5,378 nucleotides of DNA, from the NCBI GenBank assembly GCA_934675225.1, contig CAKUQA010000119.1:1-5378 (forward strand), in the 5' to 3' direction. Position 1 is the stretch's first letter. Each line of letters opens with the position of its first letter. The position numbers and the translations under genes were made by a program. This document shows positions 1 through 5,104 of the stretch, in pieces. The notes under the pieces were generated by a model that saw only the letters and a program-made list of their open reading frames with translations, ran no database searches and was not told the DNA's origin. This stretch comes from an uncultured Candidatus Melainabacteria bacterium. Its GTDB lineage: Bacteria; Cyanobacteriota; Vampirovibrionia; Gastranaerophilales; Gastranaerophilaceae.

Positions 1-191
1 CTGTATGTCCAGGGTTTATTCAAACAGCCATGACTGCTAATTTGCCTAACATTGATGAATACTTGAAAGCTATTCCTATGAAACGTTTAGGTACACCGGA
101 AGATATTGCTAAAACAGTTAAATATTTGGCTCTTGATGCTGACTATGTTTCTGGTCAAGCTATCGAAGTTGCCGGCGCATTGATTATTTAG
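1..191 (+). CDS. fabG: 3-oxoacyl-ACP reductase FabG, C-terminal 62 residues (5' end outside window)
   Basis: Reading from base 3 gives 62 codons and a TAG stop at 189-191. The translation has the C-terminal landmarks of the short-chain dehydrogenase/reductase FabG: VCPGFIQTAM near the start (the family's PGFI-x-T-x-M segment after the active site), then MKRLGTPEDIAKTVKYLA and YVSGQAIEV. FabG is the cytosolic NADPH-dependent enzyme that reduces 3-oxoacyl-ACP in fatty-acid elongation. The Rossmann glycine motif and the Ser-Tyr-Lys catalytic residues would lie upstream, outside the window, so activity cannot be judged. The tail reads VAGALII where the family usually has a GG pair (V-x-GG), a mild deviation. 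The position just before acpP and fabF supports FabG over other SDR enzymes; a paralogous SDR remains possible. Confidence 0.88.
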   Translation, partial: VCPGFIQTAMTANLPNIDEYLKAIPMKRLGTPEDIAKTVKYLALDADYVSGQAIEVAGALII

Positions 192-198
192 AATTCTA

Positions 199-312
199 GT
201 GAAAAGTGAGTAGTGAAACGTGAAAAGATCATTTAGTTCGCTTCACTCAAAAATATATTTGGTGTGATAGTTCTTGTAAAAGTCTTTTTACTTCCCACAT
301 TTCACTTTCCAC
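199..312. repeat. Imperfect palindrome built of two arms of four GTGAAAA-like heptads
   Basis: The left arm (199-227) reads as four 7-base units plus a G: GTGAAAA, GTGAGTA, GTGAAAC, GTGAAAA. The right arm (284-312), read on the minus strand, is also four units plus a G: GTGGAAA, GTGAAAT, GTGGGAA, GTAAAAA. The arms match at 21 of 29 positions without gaps, and two of the mismatches would be G-U pairs in RNA. Between them, TCAC/CAAA at 243-251 can pair with TTTGG/GTGA at 258-267, so the centre folds too. It fills the gap between fabG and acpP and encodes no protein. It looks like a dispersed intergenic repeat or a MITE-like element; no clear target-site duplication is visible. It could also act as a weak terminator or RNA-processing site after fabG. 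Confidence 0.6.
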
Positions 313-364
313 TTTATAAAAAAGTTAAGATTTTTAACAATATGAATGCCAGATTGTAAATTTC

Positions 365-393
365 TTGCAAAAAAATCTTGCGTTAAGTATAAT
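365..393 (+). promoter_or_regulatory. Probable sigma70-type promoter of acpP
   Basis: TTGCAA at 365-370 is followed by exactly 17 bases and a perfect TATAAT at 388-393. Transcription would start near base 400, giving a leader of about 44 bases that includes the acpP Shine-Dalgarno. A separate promoter here would let acpP be made independently of fabG, as is common for this abundant carrier protein. The sequence TCTTGC occurs twice, at 363-368 (overlapping the -35) and 376-381 (in the spacer). Confidence 0.7.
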
Positions 394-443
394 GTAAGAG
401 AACAAATAGTATAGTAATACAAATAATTATGAGGAAATTAGAA

Positions 444-677
444 ATGAGTACATTTGAAAAAGTAAAAAAAGTTGTTGTAGATCAATTAAGCGTTGATGAA
501 GCATTAGTTACTCCAGAAGCAAGCTTTACAGCTGATTTGGGTGCTGATTCTTTAGATACAGTTGAATTGGTTATGGCTTTCGAAGAAGAATTCGGTTGCG
601 AAATTCCTGATGAAGAAGCTGAAAAAATCCAAACTGTTCAAGACGCAGTTAGCTACATTGATGCTCACAGCAAATAG
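444..677 (+). CDS. acpP: Acyl carrier protein
   Basis: The product is 77 residues, acidic and helical, the standard length for the acyl carrier protein of type II fatty-acid synthesis. It carries growing acyl chains in the cytosol on a phosphopantetheine arm attached by AcpS. The attachment motif GADSLD is present, with the modified serine at residue 36, followed by the conserved helix [21 protein letters not shown] and the C-terminal TVQDAVSYI. The ATG at 444 is chosen because GAGG (431-434) lies 9 bases upstream and the protein then starts MSTFEKVKK, as in typical AcpP. An in-frame ATG at 429 would add five residues, but its codon overlaps the start of that ribosome site. The gene has its own promoter and is followed by fabF, the usual neighbour. 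Confidence 0.97.
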   Translation: MSTFEKVKKVVVDQLSVDEALVTPEASFTADLGADSLDTVELVMAFEEEFGCEIPDEEAEKIQTVQDAVSYIDAHSK

Positions 678-681
678 GCTG

Positions 682-698
682 TAGCTTAACTCAAGCTA
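682..698 (+). other. Small hairpin just after the acpP stop
   Basis: TAGCTT (682-687) and AAGCTA (693-698) form a perfect 6-bp stem around a 5-base loop, four bases after the acpP stop codon. No U-tract follows, so it is not an intrinsic terminator. It could protect the 3' end of a short acpP mRNA; that role is inferred only from its location. Confidence 0.35.
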
Positions 699-760
699 TG
701 ATGATGGGTTGTTCTCTTAAACTCGATTTCATCAACCGCTTGATTTGTTCATAAAAGTTG

Positions 761-795
761 CGAGGGTGAAAATTTAATATTAGTTTTCCCCCTCG
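761..795 (+). promoter_or_regulatory. Intergenic hairpin between acpP and fabF (possible attenuator or processing site)
   Basis: CGAGGG-T-GAAAA at 761-772 pairs with TTTTC-C-CCCTCG at 784-795, a stem of about 11 bp with one mismatch and an AT-rich loop. The bases after it (TATATTTAAAAG) are a weak U-tract, so termination would be partial at best. The position suggests attenuation or 3'-end stabilisation, allowing more acpP than fabF transcript from the shared promoter. The fabF ribosome-binding site begins about 20 bases downstream and is not sequestered by the stem. Confidence 0.55.
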
Positions 796-827
796 TATAT
801 TTAAAAGATAGTTAAAAAGGTAAAGAG

Positions 828-2081
828 ATGACAAAAAGAAGAGTAGTTATCACAGGACTAGGGGCAGTTACACCGTTTGGTGTTGGTGTTGATAAATTTT
901 GGAATAGTCTTGTTGAAGGGAAAAGCGGTATAAGTACTTCCGAGCTTATTGATATTAGTAAGCACGTTGTTAAAATTTCAGGTGAAGTTAAAGATTTTCA
1001 CCCTGAAGAATATATTGAGCCAAAAGAAGCTAAAAAAATGGATAGATATATTCAGTTCGCTGTAATTGCAGCTGATGAAGCTATTAAAGATGCTAAATTG
1101 GACGAAGTAAAAGATGTTGACCCTTATAAAATTGGTGTTATGGTTAGTTCTGCAGCTGGTGGTTTCAGAACTTTTGAAGAAAACCATGTTAGAATTCTTG
1201 AAAAAGGACCTAATAAATGTTCTCCATTTACAATTCCTATGATGATTGTAAATATGGCATCAGGTCGTATTTCTATGAGACACGGTTTTAAGGGTATTAA
1301 TAAAGTAGTTGTTTCCGCTTGTGCAACAGGTACTCACACTGTAGGTGATGCTTTCAGATCTATCCAATATGGTGATGCAGATATTATGGTTGCCGGTGGT
1401 TGTGAAGCTACTATTTGTGATGTTGGTATTGGTGCTTTCTCAAGCGCAAGAACTCTTTCAAAACGTAATGACGAACCTACAAAGGCTTCTCGTCCTTGGG
1501 ATATTGAAAGAGATGGTTTTGTAATGTCTGAAGGTGCAGGCGTTCTTATTCTTGAAGAATATGAACATGCTAAAAAACGTGGCGCAAAAATTTATGCAGA
1601 AGTTGTTGGCTATGGTCAAACAGGTGATGCTTATGATGTTGTTGCTCCGGATCCAAACGGGCAAGGTGCAATTCACGCTATGCAATTTGCATTGGAAGAT
1701 GCAGGTATGAAACCAACAGACGTTCAATATATCAACGCTCATGGTACAAGTACAGGTTTGGGTGACGTTGCTGAATCAAAAGCTATTGAATATGTATTTG
1801 GTGACAAAGATACAAACAAAGACTTGTTAGTAAGTTCTACAAAATCTATGCATGGTCATTTGTTAGGTGCAACAGGTGCTGTTGAATGTATAGCTTGTGT
1901 TAAAGCTATTAATGAACATATTGTTCCTCCTACAATTAATCTTGATAATCAGGACGAACATGTTGCAAACTTAGATTATGTACCACATAAAGCAAGAAAA
2001 GCTGATATTCATGCTGCATTGTCAAATTCTTTTGGATTTGGCGGTCAAAATGCTTCTCTTGTAATTAAAGAAGTTAAATAA
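828..2081 (+). CDS. fabF: 3-oxoacyl-ACP synthase II (beta-ketoacyl-ACP synthase FabF)
   Basis: The protein has 417 residues; the family is typically about 410-415. FabF condenses malonyl-ACP with acyl-ACP and extends the chain by two carbons in the cytosolic type II pathway. The thiolase-fold Cys-His-His active site is intact: Cys165 in VVSACATGTH, His305 in INAHGTSTG, and His344 with Lys339 in KSMHGHLLGATG. The glycine-rich loop NSFGFGGQN (400-408) is also present. Family members usually have KSMTGH, so His342 in place of Thr is a small variation, and two extra residues lie between His305 and Lys339 relative to my recollection of E. coli FabF. The ATG at 828 has AAAGG (816-820) 7 bases upstream. 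There is no obvious separate promoter, so co-transcription with acpP is likely. FabB is the alternative, but the acpP-fabF order and length favour FabF. Confidence 0.96.
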   Translation: MTKRRVVITGLGAVTPFGVGVDKFWNSLVEGKSGISTSELIDISKHVVKISGEVKDFHPEEYIEPKEAKKMDRYIQFAVIAADEAIKDAKLDEVKDVDPYKIGVMVSSAAGGFRTFEENHVRILEKGPNKCSPFTIPMMIVNMASGRISMRHGFKGINKVVVSACATGTHTVGDAFRSIQYGDADIMVAGGCEATICDVGIGAFSSARTLSKRNDEPTKASRPWDIERDGFVMSEGAGVLILEEYEHAKKRGAKIYAEVVGYGQTGDAYDVVAPDPNGQGAIHAMQFALEDAGMKPTDVQYINAHGTSTGLGDVAESKAIEYVFGDKDTNKDLLVSSTKSMHGHLLGATGAVECIACVKAINEHIVPPTINLDNQDEHVANLDYVPHKARKADIHAALSNSFGFGGQNASLVIKEVK

Positions 2082-2106
2082 ATAACGTAAATATATATTG
2101 TGATGT

Positions 2107-2136
2107 AAGCTCCTTTTCGTAAGGAGCTTTCTTTTT
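2107..2136 (+). terminator. Intrinsic terminator of the acpP-fabF transcript
   Basis: AAGCTCCTT (2107-2115) and AAGGAGCTT (2121-2129) form a perfect 9-bp stem with a TTCGT loop, followed at once by TCTTTTT and more T-rich sequence. This is a textbook Rho-independent terminator 26 bases after the fabF stop and separates the fab cluster from the next gene. Confidence 0.92.
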
Positions 2137-2160
2137 GTTTTATAATATTTGTTTTTTGTT

Positions 2161-2166
2161 TATAAT
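2161..2166 (+). promoter_or_regulatory. Candidate -10 box for the ferredoxin-nitroreductase gene
   Basis: A perfect TATAAT puts the transcription start near base 2173, just upstream of the ribosome site AGGAG (2178-2182). The -35 region is poor: only T-rich sequence lies 17 bases upstream, with TTGTTT (2135-2140) at a long 20-base spacing. A second TATAAT at 2141-2146 is less likely because its -35 would fall inside the terminator hairpin. The preceding strong terminator means this gene needs its own promoter. Confidence 0.45.
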
Positions 2167-2188
2167 GATTTTCAAATAGGAGATAATT

Positions 2189-3058
2189 ATGTTTGAAATT
2201 GATAAAACTAAGTGTATTCATTGTGGATTATGTATCAGAGATTGTTCTGCAAAAGCGTTACAATTTGATGAAGATAAGTTCCCTATAATAAATGAAAAAC
2301 GTTGTTTTAAATGTCAGCATTGTTTGGCTGTTTGTCCTGTAGAAGCATTGAGTGTATGTGGAAAAGCTCCTGAAAATTCTGATAAAATATATGAACAAAA
2401 TCCTGATATGATTTTAAATTTAATAAAATCAAGACGTAGTTGCAGACATTATAAACAAGAAAACTTGTCACCTGAAAAATTAACGAAATTGAAAGATATG
2501 CTCAAATATGTTCCGACAGGAGTAAATTTCCATAAACTTCATTTTGCTTTTATTGATGATATTGAGGTTATGAATGAGTTTAGAAATCATGTAAATACTA
2601 ATGTTATGAATGCTTTAACAGTAAAACCTGTAAAAGTTATTGCTAAAAAATTTAGTAGATATTCAAAAATGTTTTTAGCAGGAGAAGATGTTTTATTTAG
2701 GGGAGCGCCACATTTGGTTGTGGTTTCTGCTCCGGACAATGCGCCGTGTAAAAATGTTGACCCATTTATAGCACTTAGTTATTTTGAACTTTATGCAAAC
2801 AGCATGGGAGTTGGTACGTGTTGGTGCGGACTTGTGCAGTTTTGTATAAAAGTTATGCCGGAAGTAGTAGAATATTTAGGAATTCCAAGTGGTTACAAAC
2901 CTGCTTATGTAATGCTTTTTGGAGAACCTGATATAAAATTTGCAAGAACAATTCAGCCTGAATCATTTGAGATTGTTTCTGTAAAACAGGGGAAATTTAA
3001 AAAATTTGGGATAATTGATAAGATAAAAAATTTGTTAAATTTAAAAAGTTTTCATTAA
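2189..3058 (+). CDS. Nitroreductase family protein with N-terminal 2x[4Fe-4S] ferredoxin domain
   Basis: The product has 289 residues in two domains. Residues 1-55 are a bacterial ferredoxin domain with two four-cysteine sets: Cys9, 12, 15, 19 and Cys39, 42, 45, 49, predicted to bind two [4Fe-4S] clusters. The second set ends in the usual CP; the first ends in Cys-Ser. Residues from about 75 to 250 match the FMN-dependent nitroreductase fold, opening with IKSRRSCRHYKQENL (the family's SRRS-R-Y flavin-binding segment) and including the late MGVGTCWCGLVQF and the KPAYVMLFGEP strand. The clusters probably pass electrons to the flavin for reduction of an unknown substrate; such fusions are common in anaerobes. 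No signal peptide or membrane segment is seen, so it is likely cytosolic. The ATG at 2189 follows AGGAG with 6-base spacing. The family is secure, the substrate unknown. Confidence 0.9.
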   Translation: MFEIDKTKCIHCGLCIRDCSAKALQFDEDKFPIINEKRCFKCQHCLAVCPVEALSVCGKAPENSDKIYEQNPDMILNLIKSRRSCRHYKQENLSPEKLTKLKDMLKYVPTGVNFHKLHFAFIDDIEVMNEFRNHVNTNVMNALTVKPVKVIAKKFSRYSKMFLAGEDVLFRGAPHLVVVSAPDNAPCKNVDPFIALSYFELYANSMGVGTCWCGLVQFCIKVMPEVVEYLGIPSGYKPAYVMLFGEPDIKFARTIQPESFEIVSVKQGKFKKFGIIDKIKNLLNLKSFH

Positions 3059-3081
3059 CATAATTTGCAAATAAAAACAAT

Positions 3082-3105
3082 AAAAAAAAGACCTCGTTAG
3101 AGGTC
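3082..3105 (-). terminator. Intrinsic terminator oriented for minus-strand transcripts
   Basis: GACCTC (3090-3095) and GAGGTC (3100-3105) form a 6-bp stem with a 4-base loop. On the minus strand the stem is followed directly by eight Ts (complement of A 3082-3089), the signature of an intrinsic terminator. On the plus strand the hairpin is followed by AAGGTTGG, a poor U-tract, although TTATTTTT comes a little later, so some termination of the ferredoxin-nitroreductase transcript is possible. The nearest minus-strand gene upstream of it is the one at 3651-4247. Confidence 0.65.
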
Positions 3106-3195
3106 AAGGTTGGTTATTTTTGGTTATGTTATAGTTTTAATTAATCTTTGGTTTTACATTTTTTATAATTATCCTGAAAGTAAATATTTGCCTAA

Positions 3196-3226
3196 TTGCA
3201 GTTAAAACTTTACAAAACTTTATGAT
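3196..3226 (+). promoter_or_regulatory. Candidate promoter implying a leaderless YkgJ-family transcript
   Basis: TATGAT at 3221-3226 is a fair -10 box, with TTGCAG at 3196-3201 as a possible -35 at a loose 19-base spacing. Start would be near base 3232-3233, that is, at the ATG itself. No Shine-Dalgarno precedes the gene, which agrees with this placement. The evidence is suggestive only, because AT-rich DNA offers many -10-like hexamers. Confidence 0.35.
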
Positions 3227-3231
3227 ATTAT

Positions 3232-3654
3232 ATGAATATGTTTGAAAGTTTAAGAAAAATTTTTCTATCTAAAATACTGCGCAGAAAATATTATAGAACC
3301 GGAAAGTGCAACGCGTGCGGAAAATGCTGTACGCAAATATACGTAAAACATTACAAACACGTTGTTCAAGATGAAAAAGAATTCGAAAGACTTCAATACT
3401 TGCATAGATTTTATACGTATTTAAAAATTATTGGGAAAGATGACATTGGCTTAATTTTTGAGTGCCAAAACCTTGATACTGAAACCCACAAATGCAAAAT
3501 TCATAAAACACGCCCGGGAATATGCAGAAGATACCCCCAAGAAGAATTATTTTCTATGGGGGGTGCATTGTCTGATGACTGTGGTTACAAAATGGAGCCT
3601 ATCGTTCCTTTTTGCGAGGTCTTAGAAAAAACTGCAAAGAAAATGAAAGATTAG
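3232..3654 (+). CDS. YkgJ-type cysteine cluster protein (CxxCxxCC family)
   Basis: The product is a 140-residue soluble protein. Near the N-terminus it has CNACGKCC (Cys26, 29, 32, 33), then Cys78, then CKIHKTRPGICRRYP (Cys88 and Cys98), and Cys117 and Cys128. CxxCxxCC followed by C-x-(I/L)-(Y/H)-x-x-RP-x-x-C is the mark of the YkgJ/UPF0153 family (Pfam CxxCxxCC), thought to bind zinc or an iron-sulfur cluster; its biochemical role is not established. No signal peptide is seen. Two in-frame ATGs (3232 and 3238) are candidate starts. Neither has a Shine-Dalgarno, so translation may begin on a leaderless mRNA. The TAG stop (3652-3654) overlaps the stop codon of the convergent minus-strand gene, leaving no room for a terminator between them. 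Confidence 0.85.
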   Translation: MNMFESLRKIFLSKILRRKYYRTGKCNACGKCCTQIYVKHYKHVVQDEKEFERLQYLHRFYTYLKIIGKDDIGLIFECQNLDTETHKCKIHKTRPGICRRYPQEELFSMGGALSDDCGYKMEPIVPFCEVLEKTAKKMKD

Positions 3655-4247
3655 TCTAATTTAACATCAGTATTGTTTAATTCTACGATATCAAAATATT
3701 TTTCCATTTTTTCTTCAATCGGTGCTTTCATATTATGCAAAGGTTTTGGATTTTTATCTAAACCCACTTCAAGTTCACCATTAAAAGTATGTAAAAACAT
3801 TCTATCATCACCACTTTTACTGCCTACTAAAATAGATGTATCCATATCCGGCCTATCACAAATAACATCTGCAACTTTATTAAGTGTTTCAATAGTTTTA
3901 TTACCATTTGCACTATCAATAGCATCTCCACCGATAATCCAAGCTGTTAATTTACCTCTGGCTTTTTGTTTTAATTTATCTATTGATTTTGTAATGTCAC
4001 ATAAAAACTCATCTATATTAGTACCATTTATAGAAATATGTTTTAAGACATCATTTTTTTCATTTCGAACCAAAACCGCCAATTTACCGGCATCAGCTTC
4101 TGATGTATATATTTTTCCATTTGAAAGCCTACACTTGTTTTTTTCCGAAAGATGTTGACCTGCACGGATTGCAATTTCATTTGCTGCATCATATTTTTTT
4201 GGGGATAAAATCAAGGTTGAATGTCCTTGAAAACTAACATTATTCAT
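3651..4247 (-). CDS. Uncharacterised 198-residue protein with NVSFQG N-terminus
   Basis: I do not recognise a named family. The start ATG (4247-4245) is well supported by AAGGAG at 4263-4258, 10 bases upstream. The protein is hydrophilic, with no signal peptide or membrane segment. It opens MNNVSFQGHS. The order of predicted elements in the middle and C-terminal half is a strand KLAVLVRNE (55-63), His70, a long helix around 78-97, LTAWIIGGDAID (100-111), a helix around 117-130, and a C-terminal part with Arg149 followed by FLHTFNGELEVGL (151-163). That order, especially IIGGDA and the late strand-NG-strand, resembles the CheD glutamine deamidase fold, but the residue at the catalytic cysteine position would be Lys55. 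This is a weak, by-eye resemblance and no function is assigned. Its 3' end overlaps the convergent YkgJ-family gene by four bases. Confidence 0.75.
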   Translation of the reverse strand: MNNVSFQGHSTLILSPKKYDAANEIAIRAGQHLSEKNKCRLSNGKIYTSEADAGKLAVLVRNEKNDVLKHISINGTNIDEFLCDITKSIDKLKQKARGKLTAWIIGGDAIDSANGNKTIETLNKVADVICDRPDMDTSILVGSKSGDDRMFLHTFNGELEVGLDKNPKPLHNMKAPIEEKMEKYFDIVELNNTDVKLD

Positions 4248-4261
4248 AAATTTGTAACTCC

Positions 4262-4281
4262 TTTTTCATATACATGAAAAA
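4262..4281 (-). promoter_or_regulatory. Perfect 8-bp hairpin touching the ribosome site of the NVSFQG gene
   Basis: TTTTTCAT (4262-4269) and ATGAAAAA (4274-4281) are perfect inverted repeats around a 4-base centre. In the minus-strand mRNA the hairpin ends inside the AAGGAG ribosome site (4263-4258), taking up its first two bases. Pairing is mostly A-U, so it is weak, but it could tune translation or mark a protein-binding palindrome in the divergent intergenic region. Confidence 0.35.
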
Positions 4282-4342
4282 TGAACAAAAAATTTTTTGC
4301 TACTTTCCGGTAATGAAATTTTGTGCATTGTAGTTTAAGCTG

Positions 4343-4359
4343 ATTATACAGAATATAAT
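4343..4359. promoter_or_regulatory. Divergent -10 boxes between the NVSFQG gene and the exported-protein gene
   Basis: ATTATA at 4343-4348 reads as TATAAT on the minus strand, giving a minus start near 4336 and a leader of about 90 bases. TATAAT at 4354-4359 on the plus strand gives a start near 4366, nine bases before the plus-strand ATG and downstream of its AAAGG. If that ribosome site is used, the plus start must lie a little earlier, for example from TATACA at 4345-4350. No good -35 is seen for either direction. The boxes are so close that the two polymerases would compete. Confidence 0.4.
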
Positions 4360-4374
4360 GAAAGGTTGGTAAAT

Positions 4375-4698
4375 ATGAAAAAGATAATATTAACACTCGG
4401 ATTAATAATGATTTCACTCCCTGCATTTGCGACTTGTCCAATAACAGGCGGTGCGTGCACTGCGTTTTCAAATTTTGAGTCTAAACCTTTACAACAAAAA
4501 TATCTTCCGAACCACATAAATGAAATCCAAAAACCAAATGCTTTTCAACCAAGCTATGTTGTCCCGTATTACAACGAACTGATTAACACAGAAACAAGCA
4601 ACACTACAAAACCTCCTTCAAGTGATTATAATTCTAATTGTCAATTTGGTGTATGTTTACCGGGAGTTGAAGGTGGCGGAAGCGTATTGGAATATTAG
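4375..4698 (+). CDS. Small exported protein with four cysteines, function unknown
   Basis: The product has 107 residues and belongs to no family I recognise. It starts with a clear Sec signal peptide: Lys2-Lys3, a hydrophobic stretch (4-14), and a signal peptidase I site AFA|T after residue 19. The mature part begins TCPITGGAC, with Cys21 and Cys28, and ends with a second pair, Cys89 and Cys94, in NCQFGVC; two disulfides are possible outside the cytoplasm. The middle is rich in Pro, Asn, Tyr and Thr and is probably not a compact enzyme. The ATG at 4375 is chosen because it has AAAGG (4361-4365) 9 bases upstream and begins the signal peptide directly; an in-frame TTG at 4366 would only add three residues before the same signal. 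The partial gene at 5118 has a similar beginning. Confidence 0.75.
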   Translation: MKKIILTLGLIMISLPAFATCPITGGACTAFSNFESKPLQQKYLPNHINEIQKPNAFQPSYVVPYYNELINTETSNTTKPPSSDYNSNCQFGVCLPGVEGGGSVLEY

Positions 4699-4723
4699 AC
4701 AATTTTTTTGAAAAACGCAAAAA

Positions 4724-4757
4724 GGAGTATTTTGTTTAAACCAAAATACTCCAATTT
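4724..4757. terminator. Bidirectional intrinsic terminator between convergent genes
   Basis: GGAGTATTTTG (4724-4734) and CAAAATACTCC (4742-4752) form a perfect 11-bp stem with a 7-base loop. On the plus strand it is followed by AATTTATTATTTTT, and on the minus strand directly by TTTTTGCGTTTTT. It sits 25 bases after the exported-protein stop (+) and 26 bases before the end of the TSCPD gene (-), so it can end both transcripts; the minus direction has the better U-tract. Confidence 0.88.
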
Positions 4758-4778
4758 ATTATTTTTATAAACTTTTTC

Positions 4779-5045
4779 TTATTTTTTCAATGACGCTTTA
4801 ACTTCGCTCAAACACTTTGCTAATTGGTCAGGACAACTGGTTGGTTTATCTCCGCATGTAATACCGGAAAATTTTTCAATTACATCATCAATCTGCATTC
4901 CTTGAACCAAATGTTTTATACCCATCAAGTTTCCCGGGCATCCACCAAGAAAATCAACATCAACAATTGTTCCATCATCATTAATTTTAACTTGCATTAA
5001 TCTGCAACAAGTTCCATGTGTTTCGTATTGAATAATTTTTTCCAT
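4779..5045 (-). CDS. TSCPD domain-containing protein, TIGR03905 type
   Basis: The product is a compact 88-residue cytosolic protein. It shows the signatures of the small TSCPD family in order: Tyr-x-Thr-HGTCCR (Cys13, Cys14), FLGGCPGNLMGI (Cys36), then GITCGDKPTSCPDQLAKCL (Cys64, 71, 78). The PTSCPDQLA block is the motif that names the TSCPD domain, which also occurs at the C-terminus of some class II ribonucleotide reductases and may bind a metal. The free-standing form is uncharacterised. The cysteine spacing suits metal or cluster binding. The ATG (5045-5043) has GAGGG at 5057-5053 with 7-base spacing. The gene is monocistronic, with its own promoter and terminator, and there is no ribonucleotide reductase gene in the window. 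Confidence 0.9.
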   Translation of the reverse strand: MEKIIQYETHGTCCRLMQVKINDDGTIVDVDFLGGCPGNLMGIKHLVQGMQIDDVIEKFSGITCGDKPTSCPDQLAKCLSEVKASLKK

Positions 5046-5076
5046 TAAATTTCCCTCTTATACTTTTTTTACTTAT

Positions 5077-5104
5077 ATTATATTGACAAATACAAAATAT
5101 GCAA
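5077..5104 (-). promoter_or_regulatory. Probable promoter of the TSCPD gene
   Basis: On the minus strand, TTGCAT (5104-5099) is followed after 16 bases by a perfect TATAAT (5082-5077). The start would be near 5070, giving a leader of about 25 bases that contains the GAGGG ribosome site. The -10 box directly abuts the plus-strand TTGACA at 5083-5088. Confidence 0.5.

Noticed and set aside
199..312. CRISPR-like array from the repeated GTGAAAA units
   Set aside because: The units are 7 bases with no spacers and occur in two opposite arms; no cas gene is nearby.
324..338. GTTAA/TTAAC inverted repeat upstream of the acpP promoter as an operator
   Set aside because: Five AT-rich base pairs are expected by chance here and match no operator I know for fatty-acid regulators.
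429..443. Upstream in-frame ATG as acpP start, adding five residues (MRKLE)
   Set aside because: The codon overlaps the GAGG ribosome site that is correctly spaced for the ATG at 444, and the longer form does not match usual AcpP length.
978..1187. Minus-strand reading frame of 69 codons inside fabF
   Set aside because: Phe/Ile/Asn-rich shadow of the fabF coding strand with no ribosome site or recognisable motif.
1458..1742. Minus-strand reading frame of 94 codons inside fabF
   Set aside because: Lies fully within the well-supported fabF gene and has the composition of an antisense shadow.
3673..4158. Plus-strand reading frame of 161 codons opposite the NVSFQG gene
   Set aside because: Ser/Phe/Ile/Leu-rich shadow without a ribosome site; the minus-strand gene has AAGGAG and a coherent soluble protein.
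4366..4374. TTG start for the exported protein
   Set aside because: The ATG at 4375 starts the signal peptide directly and has correctly spaced AAAGG; the TTG is immediately after that site with no spacing.
4244..4471. Minus-strand reading frame of 75 codons across the divergent promoter region
   Set aside because: Overlaps the start of the exported-protein gene and its regulatory region, has no family motif, and overlaps the start of the better-supported minus-strand gene.
4734..4741. GTTTAAAC palindrome as a separate site
   Set aside because: It falls in the loop region of the bidirectional terminator and is best explained as part of it.
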